DNA of 64,000 bases from Alcanivorax sp. 24 (GTDB lineage: Bacteria > Pseudomonadota > Gammaproteobacteria > Pseudomonadales > Alcanivoracaceae): contig NZ_SNUA01000004.1 in the NCBI RefSeq assembly GCF_004360225.1, positions 248,001 to 312,000 of the forward strand, written 5' to 3'. Below are positions 16,830 to 25,513 of this stretch, piece after piece. Under the pieces are notes generated by a model. It saw nothing but the letters and a program-made list of their open reading frames with translations, searched no databases and was not told the DNA's origin. Made by a program: the position numbers and the translations under genes. Position 1 is the first letter of the stretch, and every line of letters starts with the position of its first letter.

Positions 16830-18092
16830 ATGACACGTAAAGGGGTTCAGCACCGGCTCACTCGGGTTTTTCTGATACAGATTCTGTTTATCAGCACGGC
16901 CACGGTGCTGGGAGTCTGGGCCACGGCGAAAATCATTGAAAACGTGTTGGTCAAGGAAGCCCTGATGCAGGAGGCCGAGCACTATTGGCGGCTCTATCAG
17001 CAAGATCCGGGTTCCGCCCGTCCCAACACTCGCCACCTGCTCGGGCTGCTGGTGGATGAGCGGATCCGGGATCCGGTGCCCGAGGTGCTGAGATCATTGC
17101 CCGATGGTTATCAGAGAGTGACGCTGGATGGCGAACAGCCGCTGATCTATATCGAGCATAATGGTGAGGCCCGGCTCTATCTGATTTTCGATGAACAGAG
17201 GGTTTCCGCCCTGGCGTTCATGTTTGGCATCCTGCCTTTGACCGGCGTATTGCTGGTGATTTACCTGACCTCCTTTCTGGGTTGGAGGAAGTCCAGAGCG
17301 TTAGTGTCGCCGCTGGTTCGATTGTCGGAAACACTGCGTCATACCAATGTGCTTGATCCGCAGCAGGCACGGCCGGATTTTTCCCAGGTGGAAGCGGAGC
17401 CGGGCAGCGAAGCCTCGGTGTTGATCGCCGCGCTGGATGCTTATGCGGACCGTCTGCTGCGTTTTGTTGAACGGGAACGGCAGTTCACCCGGGATGCCAG
17501 TCATGAGCTGCGTACGCCTCTGGCGGTGTTCCGTGCCAATCTTGAGCTGTTGGAGCGTCAGATTGGCGATCGGCCGTTGATCGGCAGGATGTCGGATACC
17601 GTCGATGACATGGAAGCGCTGGTGGAGACGTTGCTGCTGCTGGCGCGCACGGAACAGCGGCCAGTGTCGCCGGAGCCGCTGGTTGTGAACGACGTCGTGG
17701 CGAATCTGATCGATCGACTGCAACCGCTGGCGGAGCGCAAGCGGATTCAACTCCGGGTGAAGCAAAAAGCATTACTGTCACTGGAGGCGTCGGAGACCGT
17801 ACTGAACATCGTCTTCACCAATCTGATCCGCAATGCCATCAATTACAGCGGCTCGGGCCGCGTTACTCTGGTCGTGGTCGATGACGCCGTGCACGTGGTG
17901 GACACCGGATCCGGAATGGATCGTGAGGAACTGGCGCGGCTATTGAAGCCGTTTGAACGCGGTGCCGCCAGTGAGGGCGGGTATGGTTTGGGACTGGCCA
18001 TAGTGCAGCGCCTTTGCGAGCGTTTCGAATGGCACCTGGACGTGGCCAGCCAGCCAGGCAAAGGCACGGAAGTGCGCGTACGATTTCGTTAA
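16830..18092 (+). CDS. Two-component sensor histidine kinase
   Basis: This kinase of about 420 aa has one membrane helix (about 13-31), a periplasmic loop of roughly 95 residues and a second helix (about 128-150). The HisKA box is FTRDASHELRTPL (H225), followed by the HATPase: N box NLIRNAINYSG, G1 VVDTGSGM and G2 GGYGLGLAIVQRLCERF. The start is uncertain: ATG 16830 puts the first helix in the normal place but has a weak SD, while ATG 16776 in the same frame overlaps the methyltransferase gene. It faces the response regulator gene tail to tail, with 7 bases between the stops. The stimulus is unknown; a membrane or lipid signal is suggested by the neighbours. Confidence 0.9.
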   Translation: MTRKGVQHRLTRVFLIQILFISTATVLGVWATAKIIENVLVKEALMQEAEHYWRLYQQDPGSARPNTRHLLGLLVDERIRDPVPEVLRSLPDGYQRVTLDGEQPLIYIEHNGEARLYLIFDEQRVSALAFMFGILPLTGVLLVIYLTSFLGWRKSRALVSPLVRLSETLRHTNVLDPQQARPDFSQVEAEPGSEASVLIAALDAYADRLLRFVERERQFTRDASHELRTPLAVFRANLELLERQIGDRPLIGRMSDTVDDMEALVETLLLLARTEQRPVSPEPLVVNDVVANLIDRLQPLAERKRIQLRVKQKALLSLEASETVLNIVFTNLIRNAINYSGSGRVTLVVVDDAVHVVDTGSGMDREELARLLKPFERGAASEGGYGLGLAIVQRLCERFEWHLDVASQPGKGTEVRVRFR

Positions 18093-18099
18093 CCGTTTC

Positions 18100-18798
18100 T
18101 CAGGCGCTCTCGCTCCGCGGAGCCCGGATGCTGAAACCGACACCTGGCAAAGTCTCCATGAGGTTGTGAGCGAACGGCTTGTCCACCGCTTTGCGTAGAT
18201 TGTAGAGATGACTTCTGAGTGCGTCCGAGTCCGGCACCAGGTCGCCCCAGAGTTCCTGTTCGAGCTGCTCACGGCTCACCACCTTGGGCGACTCGCGCAT
18301 AAGAATGCGTAATATTCGGAACGCGGTGGGAGAGAGCTTCAGAATCTGGCCGCCGCGGCGGACTTCCTGCCGGGCAGGATCCAATTGCAGATCATCGATG
18401 GTGAGTACATTAGGGGTGACTTCGCGACGCTCCCGGCGCACCAGAACACGAATCCGCGCAACCAGCTCCGGAAGCGCGAAAGGTTTGACGATATAGTCGT
18501 CCCCACCCCGTTCGAAGCCCTCCAGCTTGTCATCGAGCTGATCCCGCGCGGTGAGAAAAATCACCGGCGTATCCAGAGCCAGATCATGGCGCAGATATTG
18601 GCAGAAACTATAACCGTCCTCGCCGGGCAGCATCACGTCGAGTATCAGGATGTCGTAATGGTGTTCCTTGACCAACGAACGAGCCAGGCTGGTGTCGCCG
18701 GCGTAGTCCACCATCGCGCCTTCCTGCTCCAGATATTCGACCACGGTTTGGGCCAGCTGGCGATGGTCCTCGACCAGAAGAACAGATAGATTCTTCAC
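18100..18798 (-). CDS. OmpR-family response regulator
   Basis: This regulator of 232 aa has a receiver domain with the acidic pocket E10/D11, phospho-acceptor D54 (LILDVMLPGEDGY), and the later LTARD and VKPF motifs. The C-terminal winged helix includes LSPTAFRILRILMRESPKVVSREQL and LRSHLYNLRKAVD. I use GTG 18798 because AAGGAG lies 8 bases upstream and KNLSVLLVEDH follows. It probably pairs with the convergent kinase. Being transcribed separately, the regulator and kinase can be expressed independently, which is unusual for such a pair. Confidence 0.9.
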   Translation of the reverse strand: MKNLSVLLVEDHRQLAQTVVEYLEQEGAMVDYAGDTSLARSLVKEHHYDILILDVMLPGEDGYSFCQYLRHDLALDTPVIFLTARDQLDDKLEGFERGGDDYIVKPFALPELVARIRVLVRRERREVTPNVLTIDDLQLDPARQEVRRGGQILKLSPTAFRILRILMRESPKVVSREQLEQELWGDLVPDSDALRSHLYNLRKAVDKPFAHNLMETLPGVGFSIRAPRSESA

Positions 18799-19067
18799 GA
18801 TGTTATCTCCTTTTCGGCCACCCATTTTGCCCTTGATCGCGTCAAGGCGTTGTCAATCATCATCACGCGAATGGGTAACCGGCACCAGTGAACGGAAACC
18901 ACTGTCGCGAATCACCAGGCATAAGCAAATTGCGACATTGGCTGGGCCGGGTTTCTCGTATTATGGAACAACCTCTTCTCATCGAGCAGGATTCTTCTTA
19001 CAGTGCAACTTCCATTGTCTGGGACCTCGGACCCGGGCGCTGTCAGGAGGAAAGCGTTTCACACGTC

Positions 19068-19544
19068 ATGGCCGTCATGGATAGGCACCGTCCCGTCGTT
19101 CTACGTCCGGCCCGTCGGCAGGACGCGGCGGCTATTTCCCGTTGCGTGCTGCGCGCGTATCAACATTTCGTTCCCCGCATGGGGCGCCCTCCGGCGCCGA
19201 TGACCGACGACTACAATCAAGTTGTGTTGCGGAACATCGTGTGGGTGGCGGACGATGGGCTCGGTATTCAGGGTGTGGTGGAGCTGGAAGAAACCGACGT
19301 CGGGCTGCTCACAAAAAACATGGCGGTGGACCCTGATTTTCAGAAACAGGGGCTGGGCCGGAGGCTGTTGAAACAGGCCGAACAGCTGGCTCGTGATGCC
19401 GGTCATGACATGCTCTATATCTACATCAGCGAAGCCATGGTCGAGAATCTGGTGTTTTATCTTGATCACGGCTATGAAGAATGCGAGCGGCGCCTGGAGC
19501 AGGGTATTTATCGCCGGATCTATTTACGTAAGACGCTGCTCTGA
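19068..19544 (+). CDS. GNAT family N-acetyltransferase
   Basis: This protein of about 158 aa has the GNAT fold: beta1 VVLRPARRQDAAAI, then the acetyl-CoA loop region NMAVDPDFQKQGLGRRLLKQAEQLARDAG with the Q/R-x-x-G-x-G/A motif QKQGLGRRL. The substrate is unknown. The start is uncertain. ATG 19068 begins at the domain boundary but its AGGAGG is 16 bases away; in-frame ATGs lie at 18963 and 18888. The 18799-19067 gap before it holds no other recognised gene. The 3' end overlaps the convergent MFS gene by 25 bases. Confidence 0.8.
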   Translation: MAVMDRHRPVVLRPARRQDAAAISRCVLRAYQHFVPRMGRPPAPMTDDYNQVVLRNIVWVADDGLGIQGVVELEETDVGLLTKNMAVDPDFQKQGLGRRLLKQAEQLARDAGHDMLYIYISEAMVENLVFYLDHGYEECERRLEQGIYRRIYLRKTLL

Positions 19545-20818
19545 CCGTCCTCCACCGCGACGTCCTCAAGTCGATCCACCTGGCGTAAGACCGGAAAGCC
19601 CCACATCCACAAGCCAACCACCGCGAGTGTGCCGACGCCGCCAATTACCGCCGCCGGCACGGTACCGAACCAGGACGCGGTAATGCCCGACTCGAATTCC
19701 CCCAACTCATTGGAGGCGCCGATGAACAGCATATTCACGGCGTTGACGCGTCCCCGCATTTCATCCGGCGTGGCCAGTTGCAGCAATGTCAGCCGCACAT
19801 AGACACTGATCATGTCGGCGGCGCCAGCAATGAACAGGGCAGCCAGGGATAGCCAGAATGAGGTGGACAGGGCGAACACCAGATTGGCGACGCCGAAGAT
19901 CGCCACCGCCGCGAACATCACCAGGCCGGTGTGCTGGCGAATGGCGCGTACTCCCAGATACAAACCCATGACGAAAGCACCGAGGGCGATGGCGCTGCGC
20001 AGGGCACCAAGTCCCTCCGAACCCACGTGCAGGATTTCATCGGCGTAGATCGGCAGCAGTGCCACCACGCCACCGAACAAGACGGCGAACAGGTCCAGGG
20101 AGATGATGCCGAGAATCACCGGCTTATCGCGGATATAAAGAATACCGGCGGTAAAGCGTTGCCAGGAGGTGGTGTCGCCAGAATGCAGAGGGCGCTGTCG
20201 GTAGCGGATCGGCACCAGAAAAAGCATGGCCAGAGCGAACAGAAAGCAACCGAGGACCACACTGTAGGCGGTGGTGGCACCGAGCGGATAAAGGAATCCG
20301 CCCAGCATCGGCCCGCCAATGACCGCGATCTTCATGATCGAGGAATTGAGCGCGATGGCTTTGCCAAGTATGGCTTGTGGCACGATTTGCGGCAGCAGGC
20401 TTTGCAAGGTTGGGCCGGTGAAGGCGCGGGCGGCGCCGAACAGCACCAACACCACATAGAAAGGACCGGCGTGAGCCGGCGGGTTCAGGGAAAGCACGAT
20501 GAGCAGAGCGCTGCACACGGCTTGCGCCGCCCAACTGGCGTGCAGGATCAGACGTCGATCAAAGCGATCCACCAGATCGCCGGCGGGCAGCAGCAACACC
20601 ACCATCGGCAGGAACTGGGCCAGACCCACATAACCCAGGCTGAGCGGATCCCGGGTCAAGGCGTAAACCTGCCAGGCGACGATGATGGCCTGCACTTGCA
20701 TGGCTAACGCCGCGCCCAGACGGGCGAGAACGAAAGGCACGAAGCCCGGGTGTTGATAGACGCGGGGCCCGGCGTCGGCGGAGGGAAGGGGCATCGGAGT
20801 CCGTCCAGTGACCGGCAT
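19520..20818 (-). CDS. MFS transporter (EntS/YbdA-like exporter)
   Basis: This 432-aa protein has about 12 hydrophobic helices and the loop 2-3 MFS signature GDLVDRFDRRLIL. The layout (GFVPFVLARLGAALAMQVQAIIVAWQVYALT at the start, DEMRGRVNAVNMLF late) is that of the MFS_3 group, which includes EntS, the enterobactin exporter. The exported compound is unknown here; no siderophore genes are adjacent. An alternative start is ATG 20794. A terminator separates it from the upstream beta-oxidation operon, so it likely has its own promoter. Confidence 0.85.
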   Translation of the reverse strand: MPVTGRTPMPLPSADAGPRVYQHPGFVPFVLARLGAALAMQVQAIIVAWQVYALTRDPLSLGYVGLAQFLPMVVLLLPAGDLVDRFDRRLILHASWAAQAVCSALLIVLSLNPPAHAGPFYVVLVLFGAARAFTGPTLQSLLPQIVPQAILGKAIALNSSIMKIAVIGGPMLGGFLYPLGATTAYSVVLGCFLFALAMLFLVPIRYRQRPLHSGDTTSWQRFTAGILYIRDKPVILGIISLDLFAVLFGGVVALLPIYADEILHVGSEGLGALRSAIALGAFVMGLYLGVRAIRQHTGLVMFAAVAIFGVANLVFALSTSFWLSLAALFIAGAADMISVYVRLTLLQLATPDEMRGRVNAVNMLFIGASNELGEFESGITASWFGTVPAAVIGGVGTLAVVGLWMWGFPVLRQVDRLEDVAVEDGQSSVLRK

Positions 20819-20834
20819 GCGAGCCGTGCCGGGC

Positions 20835-20862
20835 AGGAAACGAAAAGGGCGCGCGGGCGCCC
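20835..20862 (-). terminator. Intrinsic terminator of the thiolase/acyl-CoA dehydrogenase/hydratase operon
   Basis: On the minus strand a GGGCGC/GCGCCC stem with a 4-base loop (20847-20862) follows the enoyl-CoA hydratase stop by about 10 bases. It is followed by TTTTCGTTTCC. It closes the operon before the MFS gene. Confidence 0.65.
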
Positions 20863-20872
20863 TGATCGGGGA

Positions 20873-21676
20873 TTATTGGCCGCTGAATTTCGGGCCCCGC
20901 TTATCGATGAAAGCGGCCACGGCTTCGTCGTGGTCGTCGGTGGTGTGCGCCAGCGCCTGCATGGCGGCGGACATTTCCAGCACCGTATCCAGGCGTGAGG
21001 AACGGGCGCTCCACAGCAGGCGTTTGGTCATGCGCACCGCCTGCGGCGGATTGGCGGCGATACGCGCGGCCAGGGCGCGGGCCTCGTCCAGCAATGTGTC
21101 GTCCGCCACCACCCGGGACACCAGGCCACAGGCGAGAGCTTCCTCGGCACCGACGCGGTCGCCGGTCAGTGCCATTTCCGCCGCTTTGGAAAAGCCCACC
21201 ACTCGCTGCAGCAGCCAGGCGCCGCCGTCGCCGGGAATGATCCCCAACTTGACGAAACTCTCGGCGAACCAGGCGCGCTCGCCAGCGATGCGGATGTCGC
21301 ACATGCAGGCGAGATCGCAGCCCGCGCCCACCGCCGGGCCGTTGACGGCGGCGATGACCGGGACCTCGAGTTTTTCGAACGCCAGCGGAATGCGCTGAAT
21401 GCCGGTTTTGTAGTTGCGCCGGGTTTTGACCGGGGCGGTGGCGTCGTTGAGGCCGCCGGCGGCGCCCATTTTTTTCACGTTGCCGCCGCTGGAGAAGGCA
21501 CTGCCGGCACCGGTAAGAATCGCCACCCGGGCTTGTGGGTCCGCTTCCAGGCGCTCCAGGGCGTCCAGCAGCGCCTCGATCATGTCGGCGTCGGAAATCG
21601 GGTTGCGGTTTTCCGGGCTGTTCAGGGTCAGGGTGACGATGCCGTCGTTGATTTGATAGGTAACCAGTTCGCTCAT
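20873..21676 (-). CDS. Enoyl-CoA hydratase/isomerase family protein
   Basis: This crotonase-fold protein of about 267 aa would hydrate or isomerise a 2-enoyl-CoA. It shows the oxyanion-hole segments VAILTGAGSAFSSGGNVKKM and VIAAVNGPAVGAGCDLACMCDIRIAGERAWFAESFVKLGIIPGDGGAW. The usual catalytic Glu region is present (SFVKLGIIPGDGG), but the substrate is not certain. ATG 21676 starts at MSELVTYQI; the open frame upstream to 21751 is encoded by the repeat next to it and is rejected. It is the last gene of the operon. Confidence 0.9.
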   Translation of the reverse strand: MSELVTYQINDGIVTLTLNSPENRNPISDADMIEALLDALERLEADPQARVAILTGAGSAFSSGGNVKKMGAAGGLNDATAPVKTRRNYKTGIQRIPLAFEKLEVPVIAAVNGPAVGAGCDLACMCDIRIAGERAWFAESFVKLGIIPGDGGAWLLQRVVGFSKAAEMALTGDRVGAEEALACGLVSRVVADDTLLDEARALAARIAANPPQAVRMTKRLLWSARSSRLDTVLEMSAAMQALAHTTDDHDEAVAAFIDKRGPKFSGQ

Positions 21677-21720
21677 AAAACGCTCTTCTTCGTGTGTGTG
21701 GTGGTTCGTGAACACGCAGA

Positions 21721-21857
21721 CACGCTTACACGCAACACGCTTGCACGCCATGCTTGCCAGCCCCGAGCCAGACGGAAAGGTCTGATTGCTCGGGAAGTCA
21801 GGGCCGGATTGCGCTCTGCTTTGGCAGTAGCGTGCAAGCGTGTTGCGTGTAAGCGTG
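21721..21857. repeat. 28-bp perfect inverted repeat with nested stem
   Basis: Arm 21721-21748 is the exact reverse complement of 21830-21857 (28 bases, unit rich in ACACGC and TTGCACGC). The 81-base loop contains a second stem, CCCGAGC with GCTCGGG. It lies inside the operon, between the acyl-CoA dehydrogenase and hydratase genes. It could form a long mRNA hairpin that adjusts downstream expression. A related element is at 28950-29042. Confidence 0.9.
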
Positions 21858-21882
21858 CATGCCCATGCATGTCAATCGCCTC

Positions 21883-23031
21883 TCAACGCAAACCCAGGCC
21901 ACGCGCGATGATACCGCGCAGAATTTCCCGGGTGCCGCCTCGTAATGAAAATGCGGGTACTTGTTGCACAGCGTAGTGGAGCACCTGGAAAAAGTCCCGG
22001 TGCGCGGCGTCGGCATGGCCGGTGTCCACCAGTTGCCGGGCAATGTCCGGAATTTCCTGTTCCAGCAAGGCTCCCAGGTCCTTGACGATGGCCGCCTGCA
22101 AAGTTGGATTCTCGCCCCGCTGCAACATGCCGGCGACGCTGCGTGACAGTCGGCGCAGGCTCATTAAGTGCGCGGTGAGGCGGCCAACGGCGATGCGGGA
22201 CTGATCGTCATCCCGGCCTTGCAGAGCGCGGATCAACTCGATCAGCACCCACAGAGTGGAGAGAAACCGGTCCGGGCCGCTGCGCTCGAACGCCAGTTCA
22301 CTGAGCACCTGGTTCCAGCCATCGCCCATTTCGCCGATCAGGGCGTCGCGGGGAACGCGCACGTTTTCGAACACTACCTCGTTGAAATGATGCGCGCCGG
22401 ACAGGTCGTGGATCGGCCGGATGGTGATACCCGGCAGGGTCAGATCGATCAGCAACTGGCTGGTGCCGCCATGGCGGTCCTCATTGTCGCGGCTGGTGCG
22501 GCAGAACAGCACCATGTAATGGGCCTCGTGGCCGTAGGTGGTCCACAACTTGGTGCCGTTGACGATGAAGCCGTCGTCCACCGGCTCGGCGTAGGTGCGG
22601 GCGGCGGCCAGGTCGGAACCGGAATCCGGCTCGCTCATGCCGATACAGAAGAAACATTCGCCACGGGTGATGCGCGGCAGGATCGCTTGCTTCTGGGCTT
22701 CGGTGCCGTAGCGCAGAAGCAGCGGACCGCTCTGCCGGTCGGCGATCCAATGCGCGGCCACTGGCGCGCCGGCGGCCAACAGTTCCTCCAGCAGCACGTA
22801 GCGTTCCAAGGCGCTGCGTTCACTGCCGCCGTACTGTTTCGGCCAGGTCAGGCCGATCCAGCCCTGCTCGCCAAGGCGGCGGCTGAAGCCGGCATCGAAT
22901 CCCATCCAGGATTCGACCCGCTGAAGCGGCGCGCGGCCAGCCAGTTCGGTGGCGAGGAAGTCGCGTACCTGTTCACGGAAGCTCTCCGCCTGTTGTGATT
23001 CCGGAGGCGTCGGGAAGGACAAATCGATCAT
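21883..23031 (-). CDS. Acyl-CoA dehydrogenase, larger subunit of a probable pair
   Basis: This protein of about 382 aa shows the family's middle-domain block FCIGMSEPDSGSDLAAARTYAEPVDDGFIVNGTKLWTTYG and a C-terminal domain ending RGGTREILRGIIARGLGLR. The second acyl-CoA dehydrogenase-like protein is encoded immediately upstream with a 4-base overlap. That arrangement is typical of heterotetrameric alpha2beta2 enzymes acting on bulky acyl-CoAs such as steroid side chains. ATG 23031 has AAGGAG upstream. The substrate is not identified. Confidence 0.9.
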   Translation of the reverse strand: MIDLSFPTPPESQQAESFREQVRDFLATELAGRAPLQRVESWMGFDAGFSRRLGEQGWIGLTWPKQYGGSERSALERYVLLEELLAAGAPVAAHWIADRQSGPLLLRYGTEAQKQAILPRITRGECFFCIGMSEPDSGSDLAAARTYAEPVDDGFIVNGTKLWTTYGHEAHYMVLFCRTSRDNEDRHGGTSQLLIDLTLPGITIRPIHDLSGAHHFNEVVFENVRVPRDALIGEMGDGWNQVLSELAFERSGPDRFLSTLWVLIELIRALQGRDDDQSRIAVGRLTAHLMSLRRLSRSVAGMLQRGENPTLQAAIVKDLGALLEQEIPDIARQLVDTGHADAAHRDFFQVLHYAVQQVPAFSLRGGTREILRGIIARGLGLR

Positions 23032-24092
23032 TGGCGCGCTCCTTCGGTGCTGCTGCCCAGTTCGGTGATAAAGGGCCAAAGGCCATCGGCGCCGCGCGCC
23101 AGCACCTGCTCGCCCAACCGGACCTGCCAGTAGCGTTCGCCGCCGAATTCGTCACGCCAGCTCCAAAGCCGCCGGCTGTACAGGTTGAGCCGGTATTCCC
23201 GGGTCATGCCGATGGCGCCGTGGACCTGGTGGGCGATGGCCAGTGCCTGGCCGGCGGCTTCACCGCAGCGGGCCTTGGCGGCGGCGATCAGTGACTGGCG
23301 GCGGGGATCATGGAACGCGTCCACCGCCATGTCGGCGGCCCCGGCGGCCACCGCTGCCTGGGTGGCCAGCACCGCCAGTTGCTGCTGGATCGCCTGTTGC
23401 CGGGCGATGGGTTTGCCGAATTGCACCCGTTCGCCGGCGTATTGGACGGTCATGTCGAGCACCGTGGCCAGGGCCCCGGCGATTTCCTGGCAGCGCAGCA
23501 GGGCGCCGCTTTCGAACAGCCATTCAGGGCTGAGCGTCTCGGGCAACTCGCGCACCCGCTGGTCGTTCAGCTCAAGGTCCAGGGTCAGGTCGGTGCGCGG
23601 CTGATCGGCCAGGTTGGTTCCGGGCGTTGCCGCCAGGCTGCCGGGGTCGAGCAGCAGCAGCCGGTTTTGCCGATCGTGCCGGGCGATGGTGACGATCACT
23701 TCCGCGTGTTCCGCCCAGGGGGCCGCCGGCAGCCGGCCCGTCACCCGCCAGCGGTTCTCCTCCCGGTTCAATTCCAATGGATTGCGCGGGTCCGCCACGG
23801 CAATGGTGGGGCGCCCTTCGTCGATATCGGCGCCGGCCTCGGCGAGCAGACGGTTGGCGAGCAGGGCCTCGCCGAGCGGTGCCGCCAGTGCGTATTGACC
23901 GGCCAGGCGAACCAGCGCCAGCGCATCCGCAGCCGGCAGGTCGAAGCCGCCGCGGGCCTCGTCCACCAAGGCCAGTGGCAGGCCGAGTTCGGCCACCCGC
24001 CGCCAGGCCAGATCAGCATCGTCCGGTGTGTCCCGCAGTTCGGCGAAGAGTCGTCCAGCGGTGTCCAGTAACAAGCTACGACTGTCGTCCAT
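23028..24092 (-). CDS. Acyl-CoA dehydrogenase-like protein, smaller subunit
   Basis: This 354-aa member of the family is more divergent than the 21883 partner. The C-terminal half keeps YAGERVQFGKPIARQQAIQQQLA and QVHGAIGMTREYRLNLYSRRLW. The N-terminal half is degenerate and lacks the usual TEP-x-x-GSD signature. The division of FAD- and substrate-binding residues between two unequal subunits fits an obligate heteromer. The gene overlaps the downstream partner by 4 bases and follows the thiolase stop by 6 bases. Confidence 0.86.
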   Translation of the reverse strand: MDDSRSLLLDTAGRLFAELRDTPDDADLAWRRVAELGLPLALVDEARGGFDLPAADALALVRLAGQYALAAPLGEALLANRLLAEAGADIDEGRPTIAVADPRNPLELNREENRWRVTGRLPAAPWAEHAEVIVTIARHDRQNRLLLLDPGSLAATPGTNLADQPRTDLTLDLELNDQRVRELPETLSPEWLFESGALLRCQEIAGALATVLDMTVQYAGERVQFGKPIARQQAIQQQLAVLATQAAVAAGAADMAVDAFHDPRRQSLIAAAKARCGEAAGQALAIAHQVHGAIGMTREYRLNLYSRRLWSWRDEFGGERYWQVRLGEQVLARGADGLWPFITELGSSTEGARQ

Positions 24093-24098
24093 GGAACC

Positions 24099-25283
24099 TC
24101 ACAGCCGCTCGACGATGGTGGTGTTGGCCATGCCGCCGGCCTCGCACATGGTCTGCAGACCATAGCGCTGGCCGTTCTGGCCCAGAGCGTGCACCAGTGT
24201 GGTCATCAGCCGGGTCCCGGAAGCGCCCAGCGGATGGCCGAGGGCGATGGCGCCGCCGCGAGGATTAAGCCGTTGAGGGTCCGCGCCCAGCTCCTTTTGC
24301 CAGGCCAGGGGGACCGGCGCGAAGGCCTCGTTCACCTCGAAATGGTCGATCTGATCCACGCTCATGCCGGCTTTTTGCAGGGCCCGTTTGCTGGACGGAA
24401 TCGGCGCCGTCAGCATGGTCAGCGGGCTGTCGCCGCGGACATCGAAGCTGACGAAACGGGCCAGCGGTTGAAGCCCCAGTTTGTTGGCCAGGCTTTCACT
24501 CATGATCAACAGGGCGGAGGCGCCGTCGGTGATCTGAGAAGCGTTGCCGGCGGTGATGCTCCAGTTGATTTCCGGGAAGCGCTGTTTCAGGGCGTCGTCC
24601 TGGAATGACGGACGCAATTCACTCAGCCGTTCGGCGGTGGTGGCGGGGCGGATGGTTTCGTCCTCGGACAGGACACGGCCGTCGGGCAGGGTCACCGGCA
24701 CGATCTCGTCGCGGAAAGCACCGGCTTCGCGATGAGCCGCGGCCCGCTGGTGGGACTGGGCGGAATACTGATCCAGGGTATCGCGGTCCAGCTGGTAACG
24801 GCTGGCCACCAACTCGGCGGCTACGCCCTGGGACACCAGGCCGGGGGCATAGCGTTCGTTCACGCCCTGGCCGAACGGATCCTGGCCCATGCGCGCGCTG
24901 CCCATGGGGACCCGGCTCATGGACTCCACGCCGCCGGCGATCACCAGCTGATTGGCGCCGGCCATGATCGACTGGGCGGCGAAATGCACCGCTTGCTGGC
25001 TGGAGCCGCATTTGCGATCAATGGTGGTGCTGGGGACATGCTCGGGAAAGCCGGCGGCGAGCAAGGCCATTCGGCCGGGGGTGGCGGACTGCTCCCCGGA
25101 CTGACTGACGCAACCGATCATGACGTCATCCACCAGGCCGGGATCAAGGTCGTGGCGCTGGACGGTCTCTTTCAACAGGGCGGCGAGCAGGTCCACTGGG
25201 TGCAGGCTGGCCAGCCCGCCATCAGGTTTGCCACGGCCCATGGGGGTACGCAGGGCGTCGACGATAACGGCGGCTTCAGTCAT
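24099..25283 (-). CDS. Acetyl-CoA C-acyltransferase (thiolase)
   Basis: This 394-aa thiolase cleaves a 3-ketoacyl-CoA with CoA to give acetyl- or propionyl-CoA. The nucleophile C92 lies in DRKCGSSQQAVHFAAQ, with NEAFAPVPLAW, H350 in ALGHPLGASG and C380 in MCEAGGMAN. The start at 25283 is preferred over 25295 because GGAG lies 6 bases upstream. It is the first gene of the operon thiolase, two dehydrogenase subunits and hydratase, and is divergent from a TetR gene. Confidence 0.92.
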   Translation of the reverse strand: MTEAAVIVDALRTPMGRGKPDGGLASLHPVDLLAALLKETVQRHDLDPGLVDDVMIGCVSQSGEQSATPGRMALLAAGFPEHVPSTTIDRKCGSSQQAVHFAAQSIMAGANQLVIAGGVESMSRVPMGSARMGQDPFGQGVNERYAPGLVSQGVAAELVASRYQLDRDTLDQYSAQSHQRAAAHREAGAFRDEIVPVTLPDGRVLSEDETIRPATTAERLSELRPSFQDDALKQRFPEINWSITAGNASQITDGASALLIMSESLANKLGLQPLARFVSFDVRGDSPLTMLTAPIPSSKRALQKAGMSVDQIDHFEVNEAFAPVPLAWQKELGADPQRLNPRGGAIALGHPLGASGTRLMTTLVHALGQNGQRYGLQTMCEAGGMANTTIVERL

Positions 25284-25513
25284 GACGGACTCCATGCCGG
25301 GGATCGCCCGGCGGCAGGGGGGGATTCATTTTGTGCTCCTTATTGTTCCGATGGCCGCCATCCGGGAATATCCGGGAGGCATCGCCCGTTGGGTCCGGGA
25401 ACCTGGCGCGAAAAAGAGCGCCCGGGGCTCGACAAAACGGGATAAACAATCAACCATGATTTTTTTTGCCGGTCAAGATGATCGGCATTCGGCGAACGCA
25501 ATGGATCACAACC

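Noticed and set aside
21677-21751. N-terminal extension of the enoyl-CoA hydratase (MACKRVACKRVC)
   Set aside because: These residues are encoded by the 28-bp inverted repeat, and the family start with a usable SD lies at 21676.
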